From Flavobacterium zepuense (GTDB lineage: Bacteria; Bacteroidota; Bacteroidia; Flavobacteriales; Flavobacteriaceae), in NCBI RefSeq assembly GCF_007097145.1, contig NZ_VJVZ01000007.1, positions 124,001-188,000 on the forward strand: a DNA stretch of 64,000 bases, given 5' to 3'. Positions within the stretch are counted from its first letter, which is position 1, and every line of letters starts with the position of its first letter. Under the pieces are notes generated by a model, which was not told the origin of the DNA, did no database searches, and saw only the letters and a list, made by a program, of their open reading frames with translations. Made by a program: the position numbers and the translations under genes. Shown piece by piece: positions 8,664 to 18,147 of this stretch.

Positions 8664-10622
8664 ATGAAAATATATAATAAACGATTAATGTTTGTAAACC
8701 TTGCTGCGCTTATGCTGGCAATGGGTACATTACAATCCTGCCATGACGAATTTCTGGATGAAGAGCTAACTACCGCCAGGGGTAATGATTATTATGAAAC
8801 CGAAGACGGCATAATATCCCTGTCTATAGGGGCTTACCAGCGTGTACTTGCACAGCCTTTTGGTAACGAACTGCAATATGTTACTACTAACTACGGTACC
8901 GATGAATTTACCATAGGTGGAGACGACTCTAACGGTACATGGAACAGGTACAATGCTAACCTGCAGTCTATAGTGCCGCTAACCAACTCTAATACCGTTG
9001 GTGCCGACTGGCAGTGGGATTACCTGTACATTGGTGTTAATATTTGTAACCGCATTATTATAAATGCTACCGAGATACAATCTACCAACCCCGCTGTAAA
9101 AGAGGTTGCGTTGGGCGAAGGCTACTTTTTCCGTGCGTTTAGTTACCTGCGACTTGTAAGCCAGTATGGTGGCGTGCCTATTAAGCTTACGGTAAGTACC
9201 GCGCCGGAGGTTGAATTTACCCGTGCCACACCTGCCCAGGTATACGACCAGATAATAGCCGACTTTAACCAGTCGCTTGCGTTGCTGCCCGATGGCGGCG
9301 GCCCATCTAAAGTTACTAAAGATGCTGCAAGGCATTACCTTGCAAAAGCACTCCTGTCACGCGCCAGCGAAATTAACGATTCATGGAACAGCGCTACTAA
9401 AGTGGCCGACCTTAACCAGGTTAAAACATTGTGCGACCAGGTAATTTCCAGCCACCCTTTGGCAACAAATTTTGGCGACCTGTGGAAATTTACAGCACCT
9501 AACGGTGCCAGCGAAACGCTACCGGAAATTATCCTTTCGGCACAATTTACAAACGACCTTGCATCTTCATCTGTCAACATTCACCACATGATGTTTACAT
9601 CTAAATATGATGATTTACCGATGATGAAAAGGGATCTTACAGGTATGCGCCCGTACACCCGCCTTGCCCCTACGTATTTTACCTATGAGGCTTTTGATGT
9701 TGTTAACGATTCACGCCTTTGGAAAAGTTTCCGTACCAAGCACCGCCTAAACAACGCATCGGGTGATTATTACACCAATGGCGACTTAGGTATTATGTAC
9801 ATTATTAACGATAAGGATGACACCTCTTTTGCACAAAGAAAATACAACAATGTAATTACCTATGCAGCCACAGGAAAAACCATTCCAAGTGTGTACGTTG
9901 CACATTCTACAAGTGGCGAGTTACTTTTAGCCGAACCGCGTTTCCCATCATTATCAAAACATTATGATGCATCACGTATAGGTGTAAACGAAACCCGTGG
10001 TTTTAGAGATGTAACTCTTGCACGTTCGGCAGAAACTTACCTTATGGCAGCTGAAGCAGAGATAAGGCTGGCCTCAGTAGGCTCAGGATCATACGCAACT
10101 GCATTGACTTATATTAACGCCGTGCGTGAGCGCGCTGCCTATAAAGATGGTGAAATTCGTAGTGAGTATACCGATGGTGGCGCAGCCTATACCGCATCTA
10201 CAGCGCCATTTAACGTTAACGAACGCTCGTACATGCCCGAAAACTCCTACTACGAGTCTACACATATATCGCCAACAACAGCTGCTACCGTGCTTACAGT
10301 TTCAGATCCCGGCAACCTGCCTGATGAAGATCTTGACATTATTGCAACTTTAGGTATATCAGGAGAATATAACAGGATGCTTTGCTTCCTGCTTAACGAG
10401 CGCACAAGGGAACTTTGCGGCGAGTACCACCGTTGGGAAGACCTTTCAAGGACTAAGACCTTAGAGAGCCGCGCAAGGGCTTATAACGCCTCTGCTGCGC
10501 CAAACATACAGGAACATCATAACCTGAGGCCAATACCGCAAACATTCCTTGACCTTATTTTTAGTAACGGAAGCCCGCTTACCCCAGAACAAAAACAGGC
10601 AATGCAAAATCCGGGTTACTAA
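8664..10622 (+). CDS. SusD/RagB-family glycan-binding lipoprotein
   Basis: The 652-residue protein begins with a lipoprotein signal peptide and lipobox TLQSC (Cys26), followed by the SusD fold: DEFLDEELTT, the helical motif EGYFFRAFSYLRLVSQYGGVP, and the C-terminal LNERTRELCGEYHRWEDLSR and LRPIPQTFLDL motifs. SusD binds oligosaccharides at the surface and caps the SusC barrel. At 652 residues it is somewhat longer than the usual 500-600. It lies 18 bp after susC and must be cotranscribed. A 12-bp hairpin follows 93 bp later, before the second GH28 gene. Confidence 0.96.
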   Translation: MKIYNKRLMFVNLAALMLAMGTLQSCHDEFLDEELTTARGNDYYETEDGIISLSIGAYQRVLAQPFGNELQYVTTNYGTDEFTIGGDDSNGTWNRYNANLQSIVPLTNSNTVGADWQWDYLYIGVNICNRIIINATEIQSTNPAVKEVALGEGYFFRAFSYLRLVSQYGGVPIKLTVSTAPEVEFTRATPAQVYDQIIADFNQSLALLPDGGGPSKVTKDAARHYLAKALLSRASEINDSWNSATKVADLNQVKTLCDQVISSHPLATNFGDLWKFTAPNGASETLPEIILSAQFTNDLASSSVNIHHMMFTSKYDDLPMMKRDLTGMRPYTRLAPTYFTYEAFDVVNDSRLWKSFRTKHRLNNASGDYYTNGDLGIMYIINDKDDTSFAQRKYNNVITYAATGKTIPSVYVAHSTSGELLLAEPRFPSLSKHYDASRIGVNETRGFRDVTLARSAETYLMAAEAEIRLASVGSGSYATALTYINAVRERAAYKDGEIRSEYTDGGAAYTASTAPFNVNERSYMPENSYYESTHISPTTAATVLTVSDPGNLPDEDLDIIATLGISGEYNRMLCFLLNERTRELCGEYHRWEDLSRTKTLESRARAYNASAAPNIQEHHNLRPIPQTFLDLIFSNGSPLTPEQKQAMQNPGY

Positions 10623-10710
10623 TAAAAGGATTTAAGATTTAAGATTTCCGAACATCGGACATCCGACCCCGGACTTTCGGCCTTAGACTTTAAGACTATC
10701 GACTAATAAT
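10623..10710. repeat. Degenerate GACTT-like short repeats after susD
   Basis: This spacer contains imperfect reiterations of gatttaagatt, acatcggacatccgac, cggactttcgg and gactttaagactatcgact. The same kind of word recurs at 60640-60720. The function is unknown; slippage-prone intergenic filler is the simplest reading. Confidence 0.4.
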
Positions 10711-10715
10711 TACTG

Positions 10716-10753
10716 TAAATACACAAGTTATCTCTGTATAGCTTGTGTATTTA
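10716..10753 (+). terminator. 12-bp hairpin between susD and GH28
   Basis: The arms are taaatacacaag (10716-10727) and cttgtgtattta (10742-10753), perfectly complementary, with a 14-nt loop. It is followed by a weak T-rich tract. It may terminate or attenuate susCD transcription, or stabilise the upstream mRNA end, so that GH28 is made at a lower level. Confidence 0.5.
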
Positions 10754-10790
10754 TTACTTTATACACCTGCCATAATTTAAACATCCATCA

Positions 10791-12158
10791 ATGAAAAAAT
10801 GCCTCATACCCCTTCTAATATGTTTTTTATCGCTGTCATGTCACCGCACTCCGGGTAGCAGCATATTAAAAACTACGCAGGTAAAAGTAACCGCGCCCTT
10901 TAGCATGCCGGCCATCACCATACCTGATTTTAGCAACGCCCCCAAATTTTTAATTACCGATTATGGTGCTGTTCCAAACGATAAAGTAAAGACAGGGAAA
11001 GCCATTTCCGATGCCATAAACAAAGCCACGGTAAGCGGCGGTATCGTGGTTATACCAAAGGGCGAATGGCTAACCGGCAAGGTACATTTAAAAAGCAATG
11101 TAAACCTACATTTAGAGCAAGGTGCCGTGCTTTCGTTTTCAGAAGACCCAAACGATTACCTGCCCGCCGTACACACCACCTGGGAGGGCATGGAGTGCTA
11201 CAACTATTCTCCGCTGGTATATGCTTACAATTGTACCAATGTGGCCATAACGGGTAAAGGAGAGCTTAAAGCCAATATGGAAACCTGGCAAAAATGGTTC
11301 GCCCGCCCCACAGCACATATGAACAGCCTTAAATACCTATACGACCTGGCTGCAAAGGACATTCCTGTTGAAGAAAGGCAAATGGTAAACGATTCGGCAC
11401 ATTTGCGCCCGCAATTCATACAATTTAACCGTTGCCAAAATGTTTTAATGGAAGATGTATCCATCAGGAACAGCCCTTTCTGGACCGTTCACCCCTACCT
11501 TTCTAAAAACGTGGTCATCCGCAAAATAAATATTTATGCACACGGGCACAACAACGACGGGGTTGACCCCGAAATGAGCGAGAACGTACTTATAGAAGAC
11601 TGTATTTTTGATCAGGGCGATGATGCCATCTCTATTAAATCGGGCCGCGACCATGATGCCTGGAGGCTGCATACCCCGGCTAAAAACATTATAATCCGTA
11701 ACTGTTTGGTAAAGAATGGGCACCAGCTTGTGGCACTGGGCAGTGAACTATCGGGCGGGATAGAAAATGTTTTGATAGATAACTGCCGCGTGGTGGATGG
11801 TGCTAAATTAAACCACCTGCTGTTTATTAAAACCAACGAACGCAGGGGCGGTTTTGTAAAGAATATTTATATGCAGAATGTAGAATCGGGTAAAATCGAT
11901 CTGGGAATATTAGGCATCGAAACCGATGTACTGTACCAATGGAAAGACCTTATGCCCACCTACAAACGCGTGCTTACGCCAATACAGGACATTTACCTGA
12001 CTAACGTACACGCCACCGATGTTACGTTTATTTCCCGCATTTTAGGCGAAAAAGAACTCCCTATAAATAACGTGCTCCTTAAAAAAGTTACTGCCGATAA
12101 AGTGAGCGATAAAGACAACATACACGATAATCTAAAGAACTTTAAGAAAGAGCTTTAA
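10791..12158 (+). CDS. GH28 polygalacturonase-like lipoprotein
   Basis: This 455-residue protein has a short lipoprotein signal with lipobox SLSC (Cys17), so it is probably membrane-anchored. The GH28 beta-helix shows NNDGVD at 254-259, QGDDAISIKSGRD near 275-287, GHQLVALGSE at 310-319 and FIKTNERRGG at 346-355. These are closer to the canonical NTDG/DD/GH/RIK set than in the other GH28 of this window. DDAISIKSGRD is typical of the exo-acting or rhamnogalacturonan-type clade, so removal of terminal galacturonate is the best guess. It is 168 bp downstream of susD on the same strand, with a hairpin between, and no CAGGAY operator of its own. A strong terminator follows. Confidence 0.93.
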   Translation: MKKCLIPLLICFLSLSCHRTPGSSILKTTQVKVTAPFSMPAITIPDFSNAPKFLITDYGAVPNDKVKTGKAISDAINKATVSGGIVVIPKGEWLTGKVHLKSNVNLHLEQGAVLSFSEDPNDYLPAVHTTWEGMECYNYSPLVYAYNCTNVAITGKGELKANMETWQKWFARPTAHMNSLKYLYDLAAKDIPVEERQMVNDSAHLRPQFIQFNRCQNVLMEDVSIRNSPFWTVHPYLSKNVVIRKINIYAHGHNNDGVDPEMSENVLIEDCIFDQGDDAISIKSGRDHDAWRLHTPAKNIIIRNCLVKNGHQLVALGSELSGGIENVLIDNCRVVDGAKLNHLLFIKTNERRGGFVKNIYMQNVESGKIDLGILGIETDVLYQWKDLMPTYKRVLTPIQDIYLTNVHATDVTFISRILGEKELPINNVLLKKVTADKVSDKDNIHDNLKNFKKEL

Positions 12159-12184
12159 ACTGCAACCAAGACATATATAACCAA

Positions 12185-12217
12185 AAACACCACCCTGCTA
12201 AGGTGGTGTTTCTTTTT
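12185..12217 (+). terminator. Rho-independent terminator after the second GH28
   Basis: A 10-bp stem, aaacaccacc (12185-12194) with ggtggtgttt (12202-12211), has a 7-nt loop and a T-rich tail. It closes the susCD-GH28 group. The following 12217-12300 carries two copies of aaacccaaatttta and of acattaattaa, with no gene. Confidence 0.85.
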
Positions 12218-12329
12218 AAACCCAAATTTTAAACAAACCAAATACATTAATTAATAACCCAAAACATTAATTAAATAAACCCAAATTTTACTTTTTATAT
12301 AAACACCCCAAGCGGGGATATTAATTTCA

Positions 12330-13718
12330 TTACAAATCGGTTATAGGTGCATATTTAGGCACCAGCGATTTCATAACCGCCCATGCAATTATATAAGCCA
12401 GGGCACAAAAGGCGAACATTATAGTGTAACCGGTTTCTATATGGCCCAAGGCTTTATAATAGTCAAACAGGGCGCCACCGGTCTTGGTAACTATTACCCC
12501 GCCTATACCGCCTGCCATACCACCTATGCCTATAACACTGCCTATGGCTTTTTTAGGGAACATATCGCTCACGGTAGTAAATATATTGGCACTCCAAGCC
12601 TGGTGGGCGCTTGCCCCCACGCCTATTAGTATAACTGGTATCCAGAAACTAAAATCGCCAAGCGGCTGCGCAAGCAACACAATTAACGGGAAGAGCGCAA
12701 TGGTTAGCATGGCCCGCATACGCCCATCATAAGGCGAATAGCCTTTATTAATGTAATAGATAGGGAACCAGCCTCCGCATATGCTTCCAAACATGGTCAT
12801 GGTGTACAATACCGCCAGTGGCAGCTGTATCTCGGCCGATTCCATTCCGTATTGTGCATTAAGGTATTTAGGCAGCCAGAATAAAAAGAACCACCATACC
12901 CCATCGGTCATAAATTTGCCAAATACAAATGCCCAGGTTTGCCTGTAGCTCAATAGTTTAAACCACGATACTTTTACGGTTGCTTCTTCGTGTTTTGGCA
13001 ATGCGGCATCTACCGTATCCTCCTTGTCGCTGTTAATATAATCCAGTTCTGGAGCTGAGAGCCATTTTTGCTTTTGCGGTTTTTCATAAAACATAAACCA
13101 GAACAACAGCCACACAAAACCGGCAGCGCCCACTAAAATAAATGCCATGCCCCAGCCCCATTTGGCAGCAATAAGCGGCACGGTAATAGGTGCCAGTATA
13201 GCGCCCACATTTGCACCCGAATTAAAAATGCCCGTAGCAAAAGCACGTTCTTTTTTAGGGAAGTATTCGGCTGTAGCCTTAATGGCAGCAGGAAAGTTAC
13301 CGGCCTCACCAAAACCCAGCACTGCACGGCTTATCATAAACCCAAGTACCGACGGCACCGCTATAATGCCAAACGCGCTTAAAATACCCGAGGCTGCTTC
13401 GCCCACAGCAACCGATTCGGCATGCAAAATGGCACCAAGGCTCCATATTATAATGGCAATGGCGTAGCCCCATTTTGTGCCCAGCTTGTCTATGATCCTG
13501 CCTGCAAAAAGCATTGACAAGGCATATACAAACTGAAATATCGCCGTAATATTTGCATAATCGGTCTCGCTCCAGCTAAATTCTTCCGACAGTTTTGGTG
13601 CCAATAAACTAAGCACCTGCCTGTCAAGATAATTTATCGTGGTTGCCACAAATAAAAGCGCGCAAATAGTCCAGCGGTATTTACCTATAGGGTTTGCAAG
13701 AGTAGCGGTTTGGCTCAT
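12330..13718 (-). CDS. exuT: MFS hexuronate transporter (ExuT-like)
   Basis: The 462-residue protein has about twelve hydrophobic segments and the anion:cation symporter layout of hexuronate transporters: WTICALLFVATTINYLDRQV in the first helix, GRIIDKLGTKWGYA in loop 2-3, and SRAVLGFGEAGNFPAAIKAT in helices 4-5. It would bring galacturonate or glucuronate through the inner membrane. It is the last gene of the DUF4861-kduI-uxaC-eda operon, 30 bp after the aldolase. ExuT is inferred from family resemblance and context; related carriers move other sugar acids such as galactarate. Confidence 0.88.
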   Translation of the reverse strand: MSQTATLANPIGKYRWTICALLFVATTINYLDRQVLSLLAPKLSEEFSWSETDYANITAIFQFVYALSMLFAGRIIDKLGTKWGYAIAIIIWSLGAILHAESVAVGEAASGILSAFGIIAVPSVLGFMISRAVLGFGEAGNFPAAIKATAEYFPKKERAFATGIFNSGANVGAILAPITVPLIAAKWGWGMAFILVGAAGFVWLLFWFMFYEKPQKQKWLSAPELDYINSDKEDTVDAALPKHEEATVKVSWFKLLSYRQTWAFVFGKFMTDGVWWFFLFWLPKYLNAQYGMESAEIQLPLAVLYTMTMFGSICGGWFPIYYINKGYSPYDGRMRAMLTIALFPLIVLLAQPLGDFSFWIPVILIGVGASAHQAWSANIFTTVSDMFPKKAIGSVIGIGGMAGGIGGVIVTKTGGALFDYYKALGHIETGYTIMFAFCALAYIIAWAVMKSLVPKYAPITDL

Positions 13719-13748
13719 ATATAGTATTTTAAAGTATGGTAAGGGTAA

Positions 13749-14414
13749 TTATTCCCGTACCCGTTGTATCGTTTGTAACAGTTTGTGGGTAGTTGCCTCA
13801 AGGCCTTTAAAATCATTGTTTTTCATAAGGTCTTTAGTAATTAGCTTGCTGCCCATGCCCACAGCACAAACACCTGCATTCATCCATGCGGCTATGCTTT
13901 CGGCAACAGGTTCTACCCCACCCGTTGGCATAAATAACAGCTTAGGGAACACATCGCGTATGCTGCCCATAAACTTCGGCCCAAGCACATTACCGGGAAA
14001 CAGCTTTATAAACTGTACACCGCTGTTCTCGGCAGCAATAATTTCGCTGGGGGTCATGCATCCGGGAACATAAAGCATATTGTTTTTATTGGCTATAGCC
14101 GAAATTTCCGGCACAAAACCCGGGCTTATTAAAAAGTCGGCGCCCGCAGCAATGTACTTGTTGGCATCACCAGCGGTTTTAAGGGTACCGATACCTAAGT
14201 ACAGGCCGGCCATTTCGCTGTCGCGGATAGCAAGCATCGCCTTAAAATTGGCAAAAGCCTCGTCGCCACGGTTGGTATATTCCACAGCCCTTATTCCCGC
14301 CGCATACAATGCGCGGAGTACTTCTACACTCGTGCTTTCATCGGGGTTAAAATACAGCGGAAGCATCCCCTGCCCTTTTATACTATTGATTATATCAACT
14401 ATTTTGTCACTCAT
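13749..14414 (-). CDS. eda: Bifunctional KDPG/4-hydroxy-2-oxoglutarate aldolase
   Basis: The ATG at 14414 gives a 221-residue class I aldolase; an in-frame TTG at 14438 adds only an unconvincing MALKIQYK tail. FIKLFPGN carries the Schiff-base lysine, and PTGGVEP together with DFLISPGF are the phosphate-binding and core motifs of the Eda family. It cleaves 2-keto-3-deoxy-6-phosphogluconate to pyruvate and glyceraldehyde-3-phosphate, the last step of both uronate routes. It stands between uxaC and exuT. The KDG kinase that should make its substrate is not in the window. Confidence 0.93.
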   Translation of the reverse strand: MSDKIVDIINSIKGQGMLPLYFNPDESTSVEVLRALYAAGIRAVEYTNRGDEAFANFKAMLAIRDSEMAGLYLGIGTLKTAGDANKYIAAGADFLISPGFVPEISAIANKNNMLYVPGCMTPSEIIAAENSGVQFIKLFPGNVLGPKFMGSIRDVFPKLLFMPTGGVEPVAESIAAWMNAGVCAVGMGSKLITKDLMKNNDFKGLEATTHKLLQTIQRVRE

Positions 14415-14536
14415 TTTATATTGTATTTTTAAAGCCAACCGATACTAAATCGATTGAAATTTTTAAACCGCATGCCATTATTTCACGCCTGTTTTAATCC
14501 TGTTTTATTTTGAGCCTTACGGCTGTCTTTTCTTAG

Positions 14537-15940
14537 TTATATTTCGAAATACTGCTTTGCATTGCGGTAGCAGATGTCCGACACCATATTACCCACCCAG
14601 GCAACGTCCTGAGGAAGTTCGCCGCTATCCATTTCCTGACCCAAAAGGTTGCACAGCACCCTCCTGAAATACTCATGGCGCGGGAATGATAAAAAGCTGC
14701 GGGAGTCAGTCAGCATGCCCACAAAAGTGCTTAATAGCCCCATGTTACTCAACGCATTTATCTGCCTTATGATACCATCCTTCTGATCTAAAAACCACCA
14801 CCCCGACCCGTATTGTACTTTACCGCGAAGTGAGCCATCGTTAAAATTGCCTACCATAGTTGCAAAAAGCTCGTTATCGGCAGGGTTAAGATTATATAAG
14901 ATGGTTTTAGCCAATTTATCTTTGGTATCAAGCGCATCTAAAAATTTACTGAGCGTGGCCGCCTGCGGGTAATCGCCTATGCTGTCCCAGCCCGTATCGG
15001 GGCCTAAAAGGCGGTGCATACGAACGTTATTATTACGCAGTGCCCCAAGATGAAACTGCTGCACCCATTTGCGATTAGCATACTCCTCGCACAAAAACAG
15101 TAGCAATGCCGTTTTAAACTGCTCTGCCTCATTAGGCGAAATCGATTTGCCGCTGCGTTTCTTCTCAAAAACAGCGTTCACTTCACTATCTGTAAAAGCA
15201 GCAAACGGTAATTGGTTAAGGCCGTGGTCGCTAATGCGGCAGCCGTTTTCGTGAAAGAAATCCATGCGCTGCAAAAGAGCATCTTTCAGATCTTTAAACG
15301 TATTAATGGCAGTACCCGAAGCCTTTTCCAGCTGGGCAATGTAATCGTTATATGTATCGCTGTCTATCAATATGGCCTTATCGGGCCTGAAAGCGGTGCT
15401 GACTTTAGTTGTAAAACTGCCGGTGGCCAGTTGCTTGTGATGTTCTAATGTATCGGTAGGGTCTTCGGTAGTGCAAAGCATTTGCACGTTCATACGGCTC
15501 AGCAATCCCTGTGTGCTATAGTCCGGCTGTTGCAGTTTTTGGTTGATGGCCGAGTAAACCTCATGCGAATTGCCCTCATTAAGGTAATCATCAATGCCAA
15601 AATAACGCTTCAGTTCCAGCTGCGTCCAGTGAAAAAGCGGGTTGCGCAACGTATGCGGAACCGTTTTTGCCCATGCGGCAAACTTCTCCTCATCGGGTGC
15701 GTTGCCGGTAATATATTTCTCGTTGATACCATAGGTACGCATGGCGCGCCATTTATAATGATCGCCCGCTATCCAAACCTGGCTGATGTTTTCAAACACC
15801 CTGTTTTGGGCAATCTCGGCAGGCGGCAGATGGTTATGGTAATCAATTATGGGCTGTTTTTCGGCATAATTAAAATACAGCTCCTCTGCAAACTTGTTTT
15901 GTAGTAAAAATGTATCGGTTATAAAAGGCGCAACTGCCAT
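14537..15940 (-). CDS. uxaC: Glucuronate/galacturonate isomerase
   Basis: This 467-residue protein matches UxaC in length (about 470). PIIDYHNHLPP near the N-terminus supplies the metal-binding HxH, and WFLDQKDGIIRQINALSNMG, LTDSRSFLSFPRHEYFRR and the NLLGQEM region are characteristic of the C-terminal half. The enzyme converts galacturonate to tagaturonate or glucuronate to fructuronate in the cytoplasm. It lies 23 bp after kduI. The reductases and dehydratases UxaB/UxaA or UxuB/UxuA that continue the path are not encoded here. Confidence 0.96.
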   Translation of the reverse strand: MAVAPFITDTFLLQNKFAEELYFNYAEKQPIIDYHNHLPPAEIAQNRVFENISQVWIAGDHYKWRAMRTYGINEKYITGNAPDEEKFAAWAKTVPHTLRNPLFHWTQLELKRYFGIDDYLNEGNSHEVYSAINQKLQQPDYSTQGLLSRMNVQMLCTTEDPTDTLEHHKQLATGSFTTKVSTAFRPDKAILIDSDTYNDYIAQLEKASGTAINTFKDLKDALLQRMDFFHENGCRISDHGLNQLPFAAFTDSEVNAVFEKKRSGKSISPNEAEQFKTALLLFLCEEYANRKWVQQFHLGALRNNNVRMHRLLGPDTGWDSIGDYPQAATLSKFLDALDTKDKLAKTILYNLNPADNELFATMVGNFNDGSLRGKVQYGSGWWFLDQKDGIIRQINALSNMGLLSTFVGMLTDSRSFLSFPRHEYFRRVLCNLLGQEMDSGELPQDVAWVGNMVSDICYRNAKQYFEI

Positions 15941-15963
15941 AATAGTAATCGTTTAAGGTTTTC

Positions 15964-16800
15964 TTATCGCAGCTCGTTGGTAGCTACGGCATCCATATCG
16001 CCATAATCAAGGTTTTCGCCTGCCATACCCCATATAAAAGAGTAATTGCTTGTACCACAACCTGAATGTATGCTCCACTCCGGGCTTAATACCGCCTGGT
16101 GGCTTTGCATAAAAATGTGGCGGGTTTCGTCTGGCTGGCCCATAAAGTGGCTCACAGTTTGGCCTTCGGCAAGGTTAAAATAAAAATAAGCCTCCATCCT
16201 GCGGGTATGCGTGTGCGATGGCATAGTATTCCAAACATTGCCTTCATGCAGCTCTGTAAGGCCCATTTGCAGCTGGCAGGTAGGTACAATACTGTTTACG
16301 ATAAGTTTATTAAGTGTACGGCGGTTAGCGGTTTTCTGGTCGCCAAGCTCTATAACCTCAGCATCTTCTTTACCTACTTTTTTATTAGGATATGCGTGGT
16401 GCGCCGGTGCCGAATTGATATAAAAATAAGGCTGTTCGCCATTCAGTCGTTCAAAAAGAACCTCTTTATTGCCTTTGCCCACATACAGGGCTTCTTTAGT
16501 GTCAAGTTCATATACAGTGCCATCAACAGTAACTTTACCCTTACCGCCTACGTTTACAATACCCAGCTCGCGGCGCTCTAAAAAATATTCGGCTTTAAGC
16601 TCGTCAATCGTTTCTAAAACAAGAGGCTTGTTTACAGGGAAAACACCGCCTACAATATAGCGGTCGTACATGGTGTAAACAAGGTTTATGGTATCTTCTT
16701 CAAAAAGTGTCGGGATATGAAAATGCTCCCTTAACTCTGCTGTAGTATAATGTTTTACATCTTTCGGGTGGTGTGCGTACCTGAATTCTGATTTGGTCAT
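15964..16800 (-). CDS. kduI: 5-keto-4-deoxyuronate isomerase
   Basis: At 278 residues it has the length of E. coli KduI and the same cupin layout. MPSHTHTRRMEAYFYF holds the metal-binding histidines and glutamate, and SPEWSIHSGCGTSNYSFIWG is the C-terminal signature with the last histidine. It converts 5-keto-4-deoxyuronate, made spontaneously from unsaturated galacturonate, to 2,5-diketo-3-deoxygluconate. Its presence means that lyase products are also expected, although no pectate lyase or GH105 enzyme is in the window. KduD, the next enzyme, is absent from the window. It lies 28 bp after the DUF4861-like gene. Confidence 0.97.
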   Translation of the reverse strand: MTKSEFRYAHHPKDVKHYTTAELREHFHIPTLFEEDTINLVYTMYDRYIVGGVFPVNKPLVLETIDELKAEYFLERRELGIVNVGGKGKVTVDGTVYELDTKEALYVGKGNKEVLFERLNGEQPYFYINSAPAHHAYPNKKVGKEDAEVIELGDQKTANRRTLNKLIVNSIVPTCQLQMGLTELHEGNVWNTMPSHTHTRRMEAYFYFNLAEGQTVSHFMGQPDETRHIFMQSHQAVLSPEWSIHSGCGTSNYSFIWGMAGENLDYGDMDAVATNELR

Positions 16801-16828
16801 GTGTAGTGTATTATGATAAATTGTATTA

Positions 16829-18019
16829 TTATTTTATTGTAACCTGCAACGGGTTTGCAATAACCTCAGCCTGCTTTTTAAGCATGGCATTCCAGTCGGC
16901 ACTATTAGCGCCCTGCCCGCTCTTTTCCCATACAAAACCGGCATAATACGTAACTTTAGCTTCCGGTTTTAAAACCACTATAAGGTTGCTTTGGTCTTTT
17001 GTTTTGCTCTTATTTACAAAAGCATCTTTAATGGTATTTGGAGCTATAACAAGGCCTTCGCCCAGGTACGTACCGTCGATAGTTTCATGGTAAGCAAATA
17101 TACCATCTTTTGTAAGTATTTCCGGCTTGCCTTCGTTTTGGTGCAGGGTTATGCCTGTTGCATAATTAGGTACTGATTTTTTAGCGGTGTGGCTTACCTC
17201 AAATTTTGAGAAATTAGACCCCAGATCTAACGATATACGCTTGGTTTCCTTTACCTCATACGGGCTAAAAGGCGCATAGGTAAGCTCGAATACCGTACGC
17301 AGCGGGCCTGTAGCAATAGTCTTGTAGCTTATAAAGTTTTTAGAAACCAAAAGACTGTCTTTTTCCCAAATGCCGCTACCACCCGTACCACGGCTTGCGC
17401 CCACGTGATAAGGATCGTAACCTTCGCCACGGTCTTTATGGTAAAACATCGGGTCGGTTAGATACCCCTTATACCATTTATTGATAACCGATTCTGATGT
17501 ACGTTTTAACCAGATATCGATACCGCTGCTCAGGGTGCCGTTCTCCCGTTTTTGCTCGGTGCGCTGTTGGGCATCAGGGCCGTAGGTTCTAAAGGCCACT
17601 TTATCGTTCTCCCAGGTATAATCATCGGTACGCTCGGGTACAAAGCGCGAATAAGTTGTAATTTTGCTTTCCAACGCAGGCGTGCTTCCCGAATTTACAA
17701 GCATATACTTTGCAGTGCCGTTAGCTTTTACATTGGCTACAAACAGTAATTCATCATTTTTTTTATCGCCATCATAATCAATCCATTGCAATGGATCTAA
17801 AGCATTTGTCTCAGTATTTTTTATACGGATGTCAGCCTCTTTTTTTCCTTTAAGAAAACCGGCAATATCTTTATTGGTCAGGGCCACCACTTCGTTTCGG
17901 TTAAACCCCAGCTTATTTTTAACTGTAATGGTAATGCTTTCCTGCGCATGGAGGTTTGCCGTTAGTACCGATGCAAACATAAACGCCGTTACCAAAACAG
18001 GTGTTTTTAGTGTACTCAT
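16829..18019 (-). CDS. DUF4861-like secreted protein heading the uronate operon
   Basis: The 396-residue protein has a signal peptide (ending NLHAQ) and motifs such as RTDDYTWENDKVAFRTYGP, DPYHVGASRGTGGSGIW and GPLRTVFELTY that I associate with DUF4861, a Bacteroidota family common beside pectin and uronate genes. It is probably a beta-sandwich periplasmic protein. No catalytic residue can be assigned. As the first gene of the operon, directly before kduI, it is likely to handle an oligouronate or a decorated uronate, perhaps as a hydrolase; that is inference. The start ATG at 18019 lies about 128 bp downstream of a perfect -7 box with an operator. Confidence 0.75.
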   Translation of the reverse strand: MSTLKTPVLVTAFMFASVLTANLHAQESITITVKNKLGFNRNEVVALTNKDIAGFLKGKKEADIRIKNTETNALDPLQWIDYDGDKKNDELLFVANVKANGTAKYMLVNSGSTPALESKITTYSRFVPERTDDYTWENDKVAFRTYGPDAQQRTEQKRENGTLSSGIDIWLKRTSESVINKWYKGYLTDPMFYHKDRGEGYDPYHVGASRGTGGSGIWEKDSLLVSKNFISYKTIATGPLRTVFELTYAPFSPYEVKETKRISLDLGSNFSKFEVSHTAKKSVPNYATGITLHQNEGKPEILTKDGIFAYHETIDGTYLGEGLVIAPNTIKDAFVNKSKTKDQSNLIVVLKPEAKVTYYAGFVWEKSGQGANSADWNAMLKKQAEVIANPLQVTIK

Positions 18020-18147
18020 AAATAATTCTTTTCGTGTAACGGGATAATCAGCTTACTTTAAATAACCTTATCAATAGGATAAGTGTATACGTTGGTAATT
18101 TATTAAAAAAAATTGTTGTGCCCTAAATTATCACATTATATTACCCT

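Noticed and set aside
14415..14438. TTG start for the aldolase at 14438
   Set aside because: It adds MALKIQYK before a good ATG at 14414 and the family begins at the ATG.
14487..14502. gcctgttttaatcctg upstream of the KDPG aldolase, resembling the CAGGAY operator
   Set aside because: The spacing is 11 and not 10 bp, one half is weaker, and no TAnnTTTG box stands at the expected place; the gene lies inside the operon.
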